From the NCBI GenBank assembly GCA_036556695.1, contig DATBIY010000024.1:1-20998 (forward strand): DNA of 20,998 nt. Reading direction: 5' to 3'. The notes beneath the pieces were generated by a model. It saw nothing but the letters and a program-made list of their open reading frames with translations. It was not told the origin of the DNA and made no database searches. The position numbers and the translations under genes are program-made. The DNA is from DASSCW01 sp036556695 (GTDB taxonomy: Bacteria; Chloroflexota; Limnocylindria; QHBO01). Positions 8,735-16,181 of this stretch are shown piece by piece (within the stretch, counting starts at the first letter, position 1; every line of letters begins with the position of its first letter).

Positions 8735-8844
8735 GTAGCGTTACGTGGCTCGGAAGCGGCCCGTAGCTGCGGAGCGGGCCGGCTTCACGCTCATCGCGAG
8801 TGACTAGATCCGATGCAAACCGCCCCGGACTCACTTAACGCTAC
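8735..8844. repeat. Long inverted repeat/structured element between convergent genes
   Basis: In the 222-bp gap between two convergent genes, GTAGCGTTACGTG at 8735-8747 pairs with CACTTAACGCTAC at 8832-8844 (12 of 13 pairs). Inside, GAAGCGGCCCG at 8753-8763 pairs with 8775-8786 with a single bulged G at 8781. This gives a closed stem enclosing at least one strong hairpin. No long T-run follows in either orientation, so a simple intrinsic terminator is not obvious, but a bidirectional terminator, a small RNA or a repeat-family element are all possible. I see no coding capacity in this gap. Confidence 0.55.
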
Positions 8845-8886
8845 CGCCAGTCGCAAACCGCAAGTCGGAGACCGCGCACAAGCCCT

Positions 8887-9429
8887 TTAGCTCTGTTCCT
8901 CGGGCGGCGGGCTCTCGCCTGACTCGAGGTCCACGTCGAGCGAGTTGACGAACTCGCGGAACACGGCGAGCTTCTCGTCCGCCTCCCCGTCCTCCTGCTC
9001 CGGCTCGACACCCGCCTCGTCAAGCACGCGCTCGTCGACGTAGATGGTGGAGCCGGTGCGGACTGCCACGGCGATCGCATCGGAGGTGCGGGAGTCGACC
9101 TCCGCCTCGCTGCCATCGGCCAGCTCGAGGTAGAGGCGAGCATGGAAGGTGCCGTCGGTGACGTGGGTGACCACCACCCGGCTGAGGCTGGACTGCAGGG
9201 CGCCGAGCACCGCCACCATCAGGTCGTGCGTCAGCGGCCGCTCCGCGGTGAGCCCCTGCAGGCGCATGGCGATGGCGTTGGCCTCGGCCGGACCAATCCA
9301 TATCGGGAGGTATCGGTCCCGCTCCGACTCCTTGAGGATGACCACGTGCTGGCTGGAGAGCATGTGGACGCGCACGCTCTCGACCACCATCTCGATCAGC
9401 CGGACCCGGCCGAATGGCTGGTCGCGCAT
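8887..9429 (-). CDS. BFN-domain (bifunctional nuclease family, DUF151) protein
   Basis: A 180-residue protein with a BFN domain in the first ~130 residues: VVILKESERDRYLPIWIGPAEA, then AIAMRLQG, a region with VTDGTFHARLYLE, and the DSRTSDAIAVAVRTG motif that marks the family. An acidic tail of about 50 residues (EPEQEDGEADEK to the PPPEEQS end) follows. Family members have been described as nucleases with activity on both DNA and RNA in plants and as conserved proteins of unclear role in bacteria, so the biochemical function here is inferred. It lies 20 bp downstream of the PP2C-like gene and is the last leftward gene of the dnaA-side cluster. The ATG at 9429 has no ribosome site but does have a TANNNT box seven bases upstream. 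The internal Met14 aligns better with typical family N-termini and is an alternative start. Confidence 0.85.
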   Translation of the reverse strand: MRDQPFGRVRLIEMVVESVRVHMLSSQHVVILKESERDRYLPIWIGPAEANAIAMRLQGLTAERPLTHDLMVAVLGALQSSLSRVVVTHVTDGTFHARLYLELADGSEAEVDSRTSDAIAVAVRTGSTIYVDERVLDEAGVEPEQEDGEADEKLAVFREFVNSLDVDLESGESPPPEEQS

Positions 9430-9436
9430 GGGACCG

Positions 9437-9442
9437 ATTCTA
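9437..9442 (-). promoter_or_regulatory. Candidate -10 box for leaderless transcript of the BFN gene
   Basis: On the minus strand TAGAAT ends exactly seven bases before the ATG at 9429, with no Shine-Dalgarno sequence between. That spacing would place the transcript start at or next to the initiation codon. No convincing -35 element is visible. Confidence 0.35.
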
Positions 9443-9449
9443 GACGGCC

Positions 9450-11669
9450 TTACTCGAGGACGACCCGGACCACCCGATCGGGGGTCAGCAGCGTGGCGAC
9501 CGGCGGCCCGTCAGCCACCGAGCCCACGCTCATCGCCACCACCTGGTCCAGCACGTCGGCCCACGTGCCGGTGCGCGGGGCGAGCCACTGGCGCACGAAC
9601 GCGCCGTCGGCGCGCTGGAAGGCGATGATTCGTGCGTTCGCCGCGTCGTAGACGTAGAACAGCTCGCGGTCACCCACCGTGGCGCCGTCCAGCAGGCGGT
9701 AGTCGAGCGGCTGGCGCACGTCGTCGTCGGGCGGCGGATCGAGCGAGTAGTCCTCCTGCGGCAGCGGCACGCCGAAGTTCACGCGCGTCACCGTCGAGCG
9801 CTGCAGCAGCCACAGGTTCACGTCCACGAACAGGTCGCGCGCCTCGCGCGGCGGCAGGTCCGGCTTCTCGGTCAGGAAGCGCTCAGGGCGGTCCGGATAG
9901 GTGACCGGCACCACGTCGCCCGGCGACCACTTGCGCACCGCATTGGCCCCGGCATCCACCAGGTACAGGTTGAAGATCTCCAGCGGAGGCCGATGCTGCA
10001 GCGCGGCCAGCAGGCTGCTGCGGCTGCTCACATCCGCCAGGCTTGGCACCCGCAGCGCCTGCGGCTGCCGTTCTCGCAGGTCGAAGCGCCATGCCTGCCG
10101 CTGCCGGTCGACGAGCACCACGTCCGTGGCGGCGGTGGCGATCATCCAGGGCTCACCCGCGGTCAGCTCGCCGATGGTTTGGCCGGACCGATACACCACG
10201 GTCGCGCGGCCCTCGCCGTCGATGTGGACCAGGCGGCCGCGCCCGCGGTCCGTCACCCACAGCGAGCCATCGCCGGCGACCGCCATGTCGCTGGGTGCGA
10301 TGCCCTCGAAGGCAGTGGCCAGGTCGGCGACGGTAGTGATCTCGCCAAGCCGGGTCACGGCGTAGATGCGGTCCAGGCCGGCGTCCACCCGATTGCCCAG
10401 CGACTCGAGCGCAGAGGCCGGCACCCCGGCGGTGGCGGCCCGCTGAAGCGCGGCGAAGGCCTGGTTCAGCAGGTCGGTCGCCGCCTCGGGGGCGCGCTCC
10501 ACCAGGTCGCTGCCGTCGACCTTCTCGGCCACCTCGGCCATCAGCGTGTGCGCCTCCTGGATGGCCTCGCGGGCGATGAGAGCGCGCGGAATCGCCTCGG
10601 CCGGTGCCACGGCCGGAAGGCTGGCCACGCTGGTGCCCACCGCCAGGATGCCGGCCACCGCGGCCATGCCCACCAGCCCCAGCCGCCGGCGCCGTCCCTC
10701 CTCTACCGCGGCGGTGCGCAGCACCTGGCGCGGGTAGTGCGGCCGGCGGCGCGGGACGAAGGCCAGCAGGAAGTTGAAGCCGTAGAGCACCAGCCGGCCA
10801 AGCAGCGCTTGCAAGCCGTCGATGGCGTCACCCATGCGGTGCAGCATTCGGCCGATGGCATCGGCCAGTGGCACCGGGCTCTGGTCGGGCAGCCCGGCCA
10901 GCGGCTCGGATGGACGGACCGGCTCCAGGTGCCGCGTGGTGGCGGTGAGCGGCAGCTCGGTGATCTCGATGGCCAGGATGCCGTCCGAGCCGCGCCCGCC
11001 CCGAATCTGGAAGAGGCGCTCGATGTGCTCGACCGCGGCCGCCGGACGGAGCGTGGCGAGCGCCTGCTTCAGCTCCTCCACGCCGACCACGGTGGCCAGG
11101 TTGCGGCTGACCAGCGCCAATCGATCGTCCGGCGCGAGCTCGCCGTGCCACGTGTAGGGCGTGATCTCCTGCGCCTCGCCCAGGGTAGCCGCCACCCGGC
11201 GCTCGCGGACGCGCGGATCCTCCTCATGCACCGCCGGCGGGGGTGGCAGTTCGTACATGCGGCCGCCGCGCAGGATGACGGCCGCTGCCGGCCCGAGCTT
11301 GGCGACATGCGCCTCGCGGCCACGGATGGCCACGGCGATGACGCTCACGCCCGATCGCCGCGGAATGCCCAGCCGGCCACGCTGGTGGTACAGCCGCCGG
11401 TTCGCGTTGGACAGCGCCTTGGCCAGCGCGATGATGGCGCCGGCCGACAGGTCGTAGTAGTAGTCGTGCTCGACCTGCTCCAGCGCCTCGGCGGCGGCGC
11501 GCTGCAGGTGCGCGTCACCACCGGTCAGCTGTGCGAGCAGGAAAAGGCTGCCCTTGGTCCGCGCCAGCGAGCCGGTGGCCGGCTCGTGGAAGCGCACCAG
11601 GTCCAGGGCGCCGGGGAGGCGGTCCTCCGGCACCGGCAGCCCTAGTCGGGTGGCCAGACGGTTCGTCAT
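9450..11669 (-). CDS. PP2C-like (apparently degenerate) domain / TM / beta-propeller fusion protein
   Basis: A 739-residue protein. Residues 1 to ~250 follow the PP2C/PPM phosphatase strand order: a segment like RSGVSVIAVAIRGREAHVAKLG corresponds to the family's GTTA..VGDSR region, LAPDDRLALVS matches the usual GD.lLLcSDGl region, and RGSDGILAIEI matches the final DN.tvvvv strand. Several metal-binding aspartates expected in an active enzyme appear replaced (KLGPAAA where VGDSRA is expected, QLTGGD where DGMGG is expected). A membrane segment sits at about 333-352, and the C-terminal ~330 residues look like a beta-propeller (DMAVAGDGSLWVTDRGRGRLVHID). A transmembrane sensor with a cytoplasmic pseudophosphatase and an outer propeller is the likely architecture; its signal and target are unknown. 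It follows dciA and precedes the BFN gene. Confidence 0.72.
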   Translation of the reverse strand: MTNRLATRLGLPVPEDRLPGALDLVRFHEPATGSLARTKGSLFLLAQLTGGDAHLQRAAAEALEQVEHDYYYDLSAGAIIALAKALSNANRRLYHQRGRLGIPRRSGVSVIAVAIRGREAHVAKLGPAAAVILRGGRMYELPPPPAVHEEDPRVRERRVAATLGEAQEITPYTWHGELAPDDRLALVSRNLATVVGVEELKQALATLRPAAAVEHIERLFQIRGGRGSDGILAIEITELPLTATTRHLEPVRPSEPLAGLPDQSPVPLADAIGRMLHRMGDAIDGLQALLGRLVLYGFNFLLAFVPRRRPHYPRQVLRTAAVEEGRRRRLGLVGMAAVAGILAVGTSVASLPAVAPAEAIPRALIAREAIQEAHTLMAEVAEKVDGSDLVERAPEAATDLLNQAFAALQRAATAGVPASALESLGNRVDAGLDRIYAVTRLGEITTVADLATAFEGIAPSDMAVAGDGSLWVTDRGRGRLVHIDGEGRATVVYRSGQTIGELTAGEPWMIATAATDVVLVDRQRQAWRFDLRERQPQALRVPSLADVSSRSSLLAALQHRPPLEIFNLYLVDAGANAVRKWSPGDVVPVTYPDRPERFLTEKPDLPPREARDLFVDVNLWLLQRSTVTRVNFGVPLPQEDYSLDPPPDDDVRQPLDYRLLDGATVGDRELFYVYDAANARIIAFQRADGAFVRQWLAPRTGTWADVLDQVVAMSVGSVADGPPVATLLTPDRVVRVVLE

Positions 11670-11720
11670 GGACTACCTGGCGGCGCTGGCGGCGCCCCAC
11701 TGGCGCCGCGTTCGGGGCCG

Positions 11721-11726
11721 ATTATA
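11721..11726 (-). promoter_or_regulatory. Perfect TATAAT -10 box upstream of PP2C-like gene
   Basis: The minus strand reads TATAAT here, about 50 bases before the ATG at 11669, and it overlaps the dciA stop codon. No good -35 hexamer lies at 16-18 bp. It may give the PP2C-like/BFN pair a promoter separate from dnaA-recF, but chance overlap with the TAA stop is possible. Confidence 0.35.
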
Positions 11727-12075
11727 GGGAGCCGACCCCCCGGTCACGCCCAACCGAAATGACCAGCCGCTTCAATTCAATGGTCGCCCCCGGACGACCG
11801 CGCAGCCGTTGGTTCACGGCCCGTACCAGCGCGTCGGAGCGCAGGGTGAGCTCCTGGGCCAGGATCGATTCGGAGGCCTCCACGTGGCCGACGCCGTTGC
11901 TCTGGCGGATCAGCCGGCTGCTCAACCCGCCTCGGTTCAGGCCGGCGGCCGCGACCGCCTCCTGCCATGCCAGGCGCAGCTGGGCAGCGGCCAGCTGCTC
12001 CGCGGCCGCAGGCCCCATGCAGGCCAGCAGGGCGCGCTGCACCGCCACGCTCGCCTCCTCGGTGCGGTTCGCCAT
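11722..12075 (-). CDS. dciA: DUF721/DciA family protein (putative replicative helicase operator)
   Basis: A 117-residue protein with the DUF721 pattern: an N-terminal helix, a central W..AVAAAG region (LRLAWQEAV), GHVEASESILAQELTLRSDALVRAVNQRL, and a final strand ELKRLVISVG. This matches the beta-alpha-beta core (KH-like) of DciA, which interacts with the replicative helicase DnaB in bacteria lacking DnaC/DnaI. The location, 11 bp after recF and in the same orientation as dnaA-dnaN-recF, is the classical place for this gene. The symbol rests on family and position rather than any tested function. The ribosome site is weak (GGCGAG), consistent with coupling to recF translation. Confidence 0.8.
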   Translation of the reverse strand: MANRTEEASVAVQRALLACMGPAAAEQLAAAQLRLAWQEAVAAAGLNRGGLSSRLIRQSNGVGHVEASESILAQELTLRSDALVRAVNQRLRGRPGATIELKRLVISVGRDRGVGSL

Positions 12076-12086
12076 GACTCGCCGGC

Positions 12087-13259
12087 CTATGCCACGCGCG
12101 GGGCGCGACGCAGCTCGCCATCGCCCACGTTCCAGACGGCCACCCCCCGCCGGCGGCGCGCCGGCAGGAGCGCCAGGTCAGCGGTTGTGACGAGCACCTG
12201 GCCGCGCTCCAGGAGCAGAGCCAGTGCCCGATCGGCGCGCGCCGGGTCCAGCTCGCTGAAGACGTCATCCAGCAGGACCAGGGGCTCCGGCGCGCCATCG
12301 GCTCCGAGCAGCTCGCGCTCGGCCAGCTTGAGGGCCAGGATGATGGTCCGCTGCTGCCCGCGGCTGGCGTGCGCAGCCACGCCGCGGCCGCCGAGCTCGA
12401 CCACAAGGTCGTCTCGGTGCGGCCCGATCAGGGTGACACCGTTCCACAGCTCTTTCTGGCGCGCCGCGGCGATCCGCCGTTGGAACGCCACTTCCAGCGA
12501 CGCCGCGTCGGTGCCCGCCGGCCGCTCGGGCCACGCGTCCTTGAGCGTGTCGAGGTAGGTGAGGCGCACCTGCTGCCCCTGCTCGTCGGCGGGAGCCACT
12601 GCGTCGTGCAGCGCGGGCAGCTGCGCGTCGAGCTCGGCAACCAGCCGGAGGCGCGCGGCCATGACCCGGGCGCCGGCCACCGCCAGCTGCTCGTCCCAGA
12701 AGCCAAGTTGCTCCTCGCCCGCCTCCTCGCGGCGGATGGCCCGCAGCAGGGCGTTGCGCTGGGCCAGCACCCGCGCCAGCTCGGCCAGGTCGCGGGCGGC
12801 GCCGCGGTCGCGCTGAGAAAGTATGGAATCAAGGAAGCGGCGGCGCTCCGAAGGCGCGCCGATCAGCAGCAGCATCTCCTCCGGCCGGAAGAGCACCGAG
12901 CGCGCCACCTCACCGACCGTGGCCGCGCGCCGCGGCACGCCGTTGACCGCCAGCCGCTTGCGGACGCCGGCGGGCGGCGACTCGCCGGGGAGCACCACCT
13001 CCAGCCAGCTGCCGGGCTGATCGGGGCGCTCGGCCGCGAGGTCCAGTCGCACGCGCCCGAAGGGCTGCCCGTGGCGCACCAGCTCGTGGTCGGCGGTGGC
13101 GCGATGCGAGCGGCCGGTAATGGCGACGTGGACGGCTTCCAGCAGGTTCGTCTTGCCGGCGCCGTTGGGGCCGGCCACGATGGTCAGGCCCGCCTCGGGG
13201 TGGAGCTCGGCGGCGGCATAGCTGCGGAAGTCGGTGAGGCTGAGGCGGGTCAGGCGCAT
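12087..13259 (-). CDS. recF: DNA replication and repair protein RecF
   Basis: A 390-residue SMC/ABC-type ATPase that helps load RecA at gapped DNA. The N-terminus MRLTRLSLTDFRSY is typical; the Walker A motif GPNGAGKTN is at residues 30-38, followed by LLEAVHVAITGRSHR. The C-terminal part contains SRGQQRTIILALKLAE (ABC signature region) and PLVLLDDVFSELDPARADRAL (Walker B and D-loop). The length is normal for the family. Its ATG is preceded by a 68-bp gap from dnaN that contains a 12-bp tandem repeat, and no strong ribosome site is visible. It forms the standard dnaA-dnaN-recF series with dciA immediately after. Confidence 0.96.
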   Translation of the reverse strand: MRLTRLSLTDFRSYAAAELHPEAGLTIVAGPNGAGKTNLLEAVHVAITGRSHRATADHELVRHGQPFGRVRLDLAAERPDQPGSWLEVVLPGESPPAGVRKRLAVNGVPRRAATVGEVARSVLFRPEEMLLLIGAPSERRRFLDSILSQRDRGAARDLAELARVLAQRNALLRAIRREEAGEEQLGFWDEQLAVAGARVMAARLRLVAELDAQLPALHDAVAPADEQGQQVRLTYLDTLKDAWPERPAGTDAASLEVAFQRRIAAARQKELWNGVTLIGPHRDDLVVELGGRGVAAHASRGQQRTIILALKLAERELLGADGAPEPLVLLDDVFSELDPARADRALALLLERGQVLVTTADLALLPARRRRGVAVWNVGDGELRRAPRVA

Positions 13260-13263
13260 GGCG

Positions 13264-13287
13264 CCGGTATCGGCTCCGGTATCGGCT
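13264..13287. repeat. 12-bp tandem repeat upstream of recF
   Basis: CCGGTATCGGCT occurs twice in immediate succession (13264-13275 and 13276-13287), ending four bases before the recF start codon as read on the minus strand. It fills the place where a ribosome site would normally be. A DnaA-box-like TGTGGATGG follows at 13297-13305. Confidence 0.6.
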
Positions 13288-13327
13288 CTGGGTGGCTGTG
13301 GATGGGCCTGGGTGGTTGGCCGGGCGG

Positions 13328-14461
13328 TCAGGAGGCGGTCCGGACGGGCATGATGACGTGCACGTAGTCGTCCTTGCCGACGCCGCGAATGACCCCCGGC
13401 GCCAGCGGCCCGGAGAGCTCCAGCGCCGCCTCGTCGGCGCGCAGGTTGGCCAGCACATCGATGAGGTAGCGCGCGTTGAAGGCGATGGTCGTGCCCTGCC
13501 CCTCGAGCGCGGCGTCCAGGGTGTCGGCGTTCTCGCCGACGTCCGCCGCGTGGGCGGTGATCGAAAGGCCGGCGCCGTCCGCGCCCTCTTCCCCGGCCAG
13601 CTCGACCTTCACGATGTTCGCCGAGTCGCGGGCGAAGATGCTGGCCCGCCGCGCGCCGGCCAGGAACGCCTCGCGGTCGATCACCGCGCGGCTGGTGTGG
13701 GCCGTGGGGATGACCGGCTCGTAGTTCGGAAACTGGCCCTCGATCAGCCGCGACACGAGATCGATGCCCTCGACGTGGAACAGCACCTGGCTCTTGTTGG
13801 GCGTGACGGTGATGTCGATGGGATCGTCCGAGTCGGGCAGGATGCGCATCAACTCGGCGTAGGAGCGCGCCGGCACCACGATGCTCAGCTCCGGCGCCAC
13901 AGCCCTGGCGGTGGGCAGGGTGCGCACCGCGATGCGGTAGTTGTCGGCGGCGGCCAGGGTCATGGCCTCGCCTGACAGCTTGGTTAGGACGCCGGTCAGG
14001 ATCGGCCGGCTCTCGTCGCTGGCCGCGGCGAACACCACCTCGCCCAGCGCGTCGCGCAGCTCGCGTGCGGCGACGCTGGTGGCCGGCGACTCGCCGATGG
14101 CCGCGACCACCGGGAACTCATCGGCGTCGATGCCCTTGATGCTGGCCCGGCTGCCACCGCTCGACACCTTGAGGGTGCGGTCCTTGGCCGAGAGCTGCAG
14201 GTCGATGCGCTGGTTCGGCAGCGAGGCCACGAGGTCGGTCAGCAGCTTGGCCGGCACGGTGATCTCGCCCTCGCCCTCCACCTTGCCCGGCACCCAGCAG
14301 TTGATGCCGATCTCCAGGTTGGTGGCCGTCAGCTTCAGGCCGCTGTCCTCCGTCTTGAGCAGGACATTGGCCAGCACCGGCAGCGTCGCCCGGTTGCTCA
14401 CCGCGCGGCTCACCACACCCAGCCCGCGCGCCAGGTTCTCCTGCATCACCGAGATGTTCAT
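13328..14461 (-). CDS. dnaN: DNA polymerase III beta subunit (sliding clamp)
   Basis: The ring-shaped processivity clamp of replicative DNA polymerase, here 377 residues. The start chosen is the ATG at 14461, giving MNISVMQENLARGL, which matches typical clamp N-termini and is preceded by GAGGGTGAGGG. A further in-frame ATG 45 bp upstream adds non-family residues and was not used. Landmarks are NRATLPVLANVLL, LKLTATNLEIGI, ITVPAKLLTDLVASLP, the central FPVVAAIG segment, RPILTGVL, and the C-terminal VRTAS after YVHVIMPV. The gene lies between oriC and recF and reads in the same direction as dnaA; the 360-bp gap to dnaA contains the presumed origin. Confidence 0.96.
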   Translation of the reverse strand: MNISVMQENLARGLGVVSRAVSNRATLPVLANVLLKTEDSGLKLTATNLEIGINCWVPGKVEGEGEITVPAKLLTDLVASLPNQRIDLQLSAKDRTLKVSSGGSRASIKGIDADEFPVVAAIGESPATSVAARELRDALGEVVFAAASDESRPILTGVLTKLSGEAMTLAAADNYRIAVRTLPTARAVAPELSIVVPARSYAELMRILPDSDDPIDITVTPNKSQVLFHVEGIDLVSRLIEGQFPNYEPVIPTAHTSRAVIDREAFLAGARRASIFARDSANIVKVELAGEEGADGAGLSITAHAADVGENADTLDAALEGQGTTIAFNARYLIDVLANLRADEAALELSGPLAPGVIRGVGKDDYVHVIMPVRTAS

Positions 14462-14524
14462 CGAGCCCTCACCCTCACTGGGCTTGACGGGCGTCTCGCT
14501 GCGCACCGTGAAGCGCCTCTCCCA

Positions 14525-14558
14525 TACCGATACGAAGCCAAGAGAAGAATACCTATTC
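14525..14558. other. AT-rich patch, candidate DNA unwinding element
   Basis: Twenty of 34 bases are A or T, unusual against the roughly 70 percent GC surroundings. It lies about 22 bp from the DnaA-box-like pair at 14580-14597 on the dnaN side of the origin. The role is inferred from position and composition only. Confidence 0.35.
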
Positions 14559-14579
14559 CGCCGTCTCCCCTCGTAGGCG

Positions 14580-14597
14580 TGTGGACGTTGTGGATCG
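14580..14597 (-). promoter_or_regulatory. Two adjacent inverted DnaA-box-like sites
   Basis: TGTGGACGT and TGTGGATCG lie back to back. Against the reverse-complement consensus TGTGGATAA they match 6 and 7 of 9 positions. They are weaker than the dnaA-proximal sites and point in the opposite direction. Confidence 0.4.
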
Positions 14598-14749
14598 ACC
14601 GCCCCACCGCCGTTCGCACAACCCCGGCCGGCCTGTTGGTAACCGGGCCTGCATGGTGGATGGACGGCGGCCTGGTGGGCGCGTGGCCGTGGGCAGGCGT
14701 TGGATTCGAGCCAGTGGGAGCCATCGGCTCAGTCACGGAGCCCACCCCC

Positions 14750-14799
14750 TTGTCCACAGCGGCCGATGGATATCCACCGGAATCGGCCCCTTATCCACC
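14750..14799 (+). promoter_or_regulatory. Cluster of three DnaA-box-like sites at 20-21 bp spacing
   Basis: TTGTCCACA (14750-14758, 8 of 9 to TTATCCACA), ATATCCACC (14770-14778, 7 of 9) and TTATCCACC (14791-14799, 8 of 9) all face the same way. Their starts are 20 and 21 bp apart, about two helical turns, so bound DnaA molecules would lie on one face of the helix. The cluster ends 23 bp from the dnaA stop codon. Confidence 0.7.
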
Positions 14800-14821
14800 C
14801 GCAGCCGATGCGTGCGACGGG

Positions 14822-16159
14822 TCACTCCGAGTAGATCATCTCCCGGACCGCGCTGATCTCGCGGCGCATCTCGTCGTTCTCCGCCAGCTCGCGGGCGATC
14901 TTGTCGCAGGCGTGCAGCACGGTCGAGTGGTCGCGACCGCCCAGCTCGGCGCCGATGCGCAGCAGGCTGATGTCGGTCTCCTCGCGAATCAGGAACATGG
15001 CGATCTGGCGAGGCACCACGATCGCCCGGTCGCGTTTGCTGCTGCGCAGCTGGTCCAGGTTGACCCCGTAGTAGTCGGCCACCGCGCGCACGATGCGCTG
15101 CGGGGTGATCGACCGCTTCTTGGGGTTGTACATGACGTTGCTCAGCACGGCGGAGGCGAGCTCGTTGTTGATGGGCATGCCCGACATGCTGGCGTAGGCG
15201 ATGACCCGGTTCAGCGCGCCCTCCAGCTCGCGGACGTTGCTCACCACCTTGCGGGCGATGAACTCGATGACCTCCGCCGGGATGAGGTTCAGCTGGTCCT
15301 CCGCCTTCGAGCGCAGGATGGCGATGCGCGTCTCGAGGTCCGGCGGCGTCAGGTCGGCGATGAGCCCCCACTCGAACCGCGAGCGGAGCCGCTCCTCCAG
15401 GGTGGTGATCGCCTTCGGCGGCCTGTCCGAGGACAGCACGATCTGCTTTCCGGCCTCGTGGATGGCGTTGAAGGTGTGGAAGAACTCCTCCTGGGTGCGC
15501 TCCCGCTCGGCGATGAACTGGATGTCGTCGATGAGCAGCACGTCGATGCGGCGGTATCGGCCCCGGAAGTCCTCCATCTTCTGCTCGCGGATGGAGTTGA
15601 TGAAGTCGTTGGTGAACTTCTCGCTGGTGGCGTACAGGATCCGCTTGCGCGGGAACTTGGCGGCCACCGCGTTGCCGATGGCGTGCATCAGGTGCGTCTT
15701 GCCCAGGCCCACCCCGCCGTACAGGAACAGCGGGTTGTAGGCGTGCCCCGGGCGCTCTGCCACTGACAGCGCCGCGGCATGCGCCAGGCGGTTGGCGGAG
15801 CCGACGATGAAGTTGGCGAAGGCATAGCGGCCGTTGAGGTTGACGGTGTTTCCACCGGCCGATGCCGGCGGCGGCAATCCGTCGTCCGGCGCCTGATCGG
15901 GCACGGGGCCGGGTGCGTCGGCGACCACGAACTCCACCTGGACCGATCCGCCCACGACCCGGGCCAGGGTCTGGCTCACCAGGGTCCGATAGCGGTTGTC
16001 CAGCCAGTCACGCGCGAAACCATTCGGGGCAGCGATGCGAAAGCGGGTCTCGTCGATCTCGACGAGGGTCGTGTCCTTCAGCCAGGTCTCGAAATTGGCG
16101 GGTGAAAGACTGACCTGCAGCTCACCCAGGACGGCACGCCAGACCTGCTTCGCATCCAT
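14822..16159 (-). CDS. dnaA: Chromosomal replication initiator protein DnaA
   Basis: The origin-binding AAA+ initiator, 445 residues from the chosen ATG at 16159 (MDAKQVWRAVLGELQ, a typical domain I start). An upstream ATG at 16249 would add a Pro/Arg-rich stretch unlike the family and was rejected. Domain I includes FETWLKDT. A short linker (domain II) precedes NTVNLNGRYAFANFIVG. Walker A is GGVGLGKTH (about 148-156) and Walker B is VLLIDDIQFI (about 206-215). The domain IV DNA-binding signature GGRDHSTVLHACDKIA is at about 405-420. GGGAG lies ten bases before the start. The gene is divergent from rpmH across a 522-bp gap, with the origin immediately downstream. Confidence 0.98.
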   Translation of the reverse strand: MDAKQVWRAVLGELQVSLSPANFETWLKDTTLVEIDETRFRIAAPNGFARDWLDNRYRTLVSQTLARVVGGSVQVEFVVADAPGPVPDQAPDDGLPPPASAGGNTVNLNGRYAFANFIVGSANRLAHAAALSVAERPGHAYNPLFLYGGVGLGKTHLMHAIGNAVAAKFPRKRILYATSEKFTNDFINSIREQKMEDFRGRYRRIDVLLIDDIQFIAERERTQEEFFHTFNAIHEAGKQIVLSSDRPPKAITTLEERLRSRFEWGLIADLTPPDLETRIAILRSKAEDQLNLIPAEVIEFIARKVVSNVRELEGALNRVIAYASMSGMPINNELASAVLSNVMYNPKKRSITPQRIVRAVADYYGVNLDQLRSSKRDRAIVVPRQIAMFLIREETDISLLRIGAELGGRDHSTVLHACDKIARELAENDEMRREISAVREMIYSE

Positions 16160-16181
16160 CAATCGCCGTCTCCCAGTGGGT

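Larger units (their letters stand above)
14462..14821. other. oriC: Putative chromosomal origin (oriC), dnaA-dnaN intergenic region
   Basis: A 360-bp gene-free segment between dnaA and dnaN, the most common bacterial oriC position. It contains at least three DnaA-box-like sites near dnaA (14750-14799), two weaker inverted sites (14580-14588 and 14589-14597), and a local AT-rich patch at 14525-14558 (about 60 percent A+T against a strongly GC-rich background) that could be the unwinding element. A 7-bp inverted repeat GGCCGAT/ATCGGCC (14761-14767 and 14782-14788) brackets the middle box. A hairpin GAGCC-ATC-GGCTC lies at 14718-14730. No open reading frame here looks coding. The dnaN promoter should also lie in this segment but I cannot place it with confidence. 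Confidence 0.75.

Noticed and set aside
9993..11645. A 550-codon plus-strand frame opposite the PP2C-like gene
   Set aside because: Same shadow effect: low-complexity His/Gln/Arg/Gly-rich product. The minus strand has recognisable PP2C-like, TM and propeller sequence.
14462..14506. Fifteen-residue N-terminal extension of DnaN
   Set aside because: The ATG at 14461 matches the family N-terminus and has GAGGG upstream. The extension encodes the ribosome-site region itself.
14579..15766. A 395-codon plus-strand frame crossing oriC and dnaA
   Set aside because: Antisense to the diagnostic domain III and IV of DnaA and continuous with noncoding origin DNA; no family signal.
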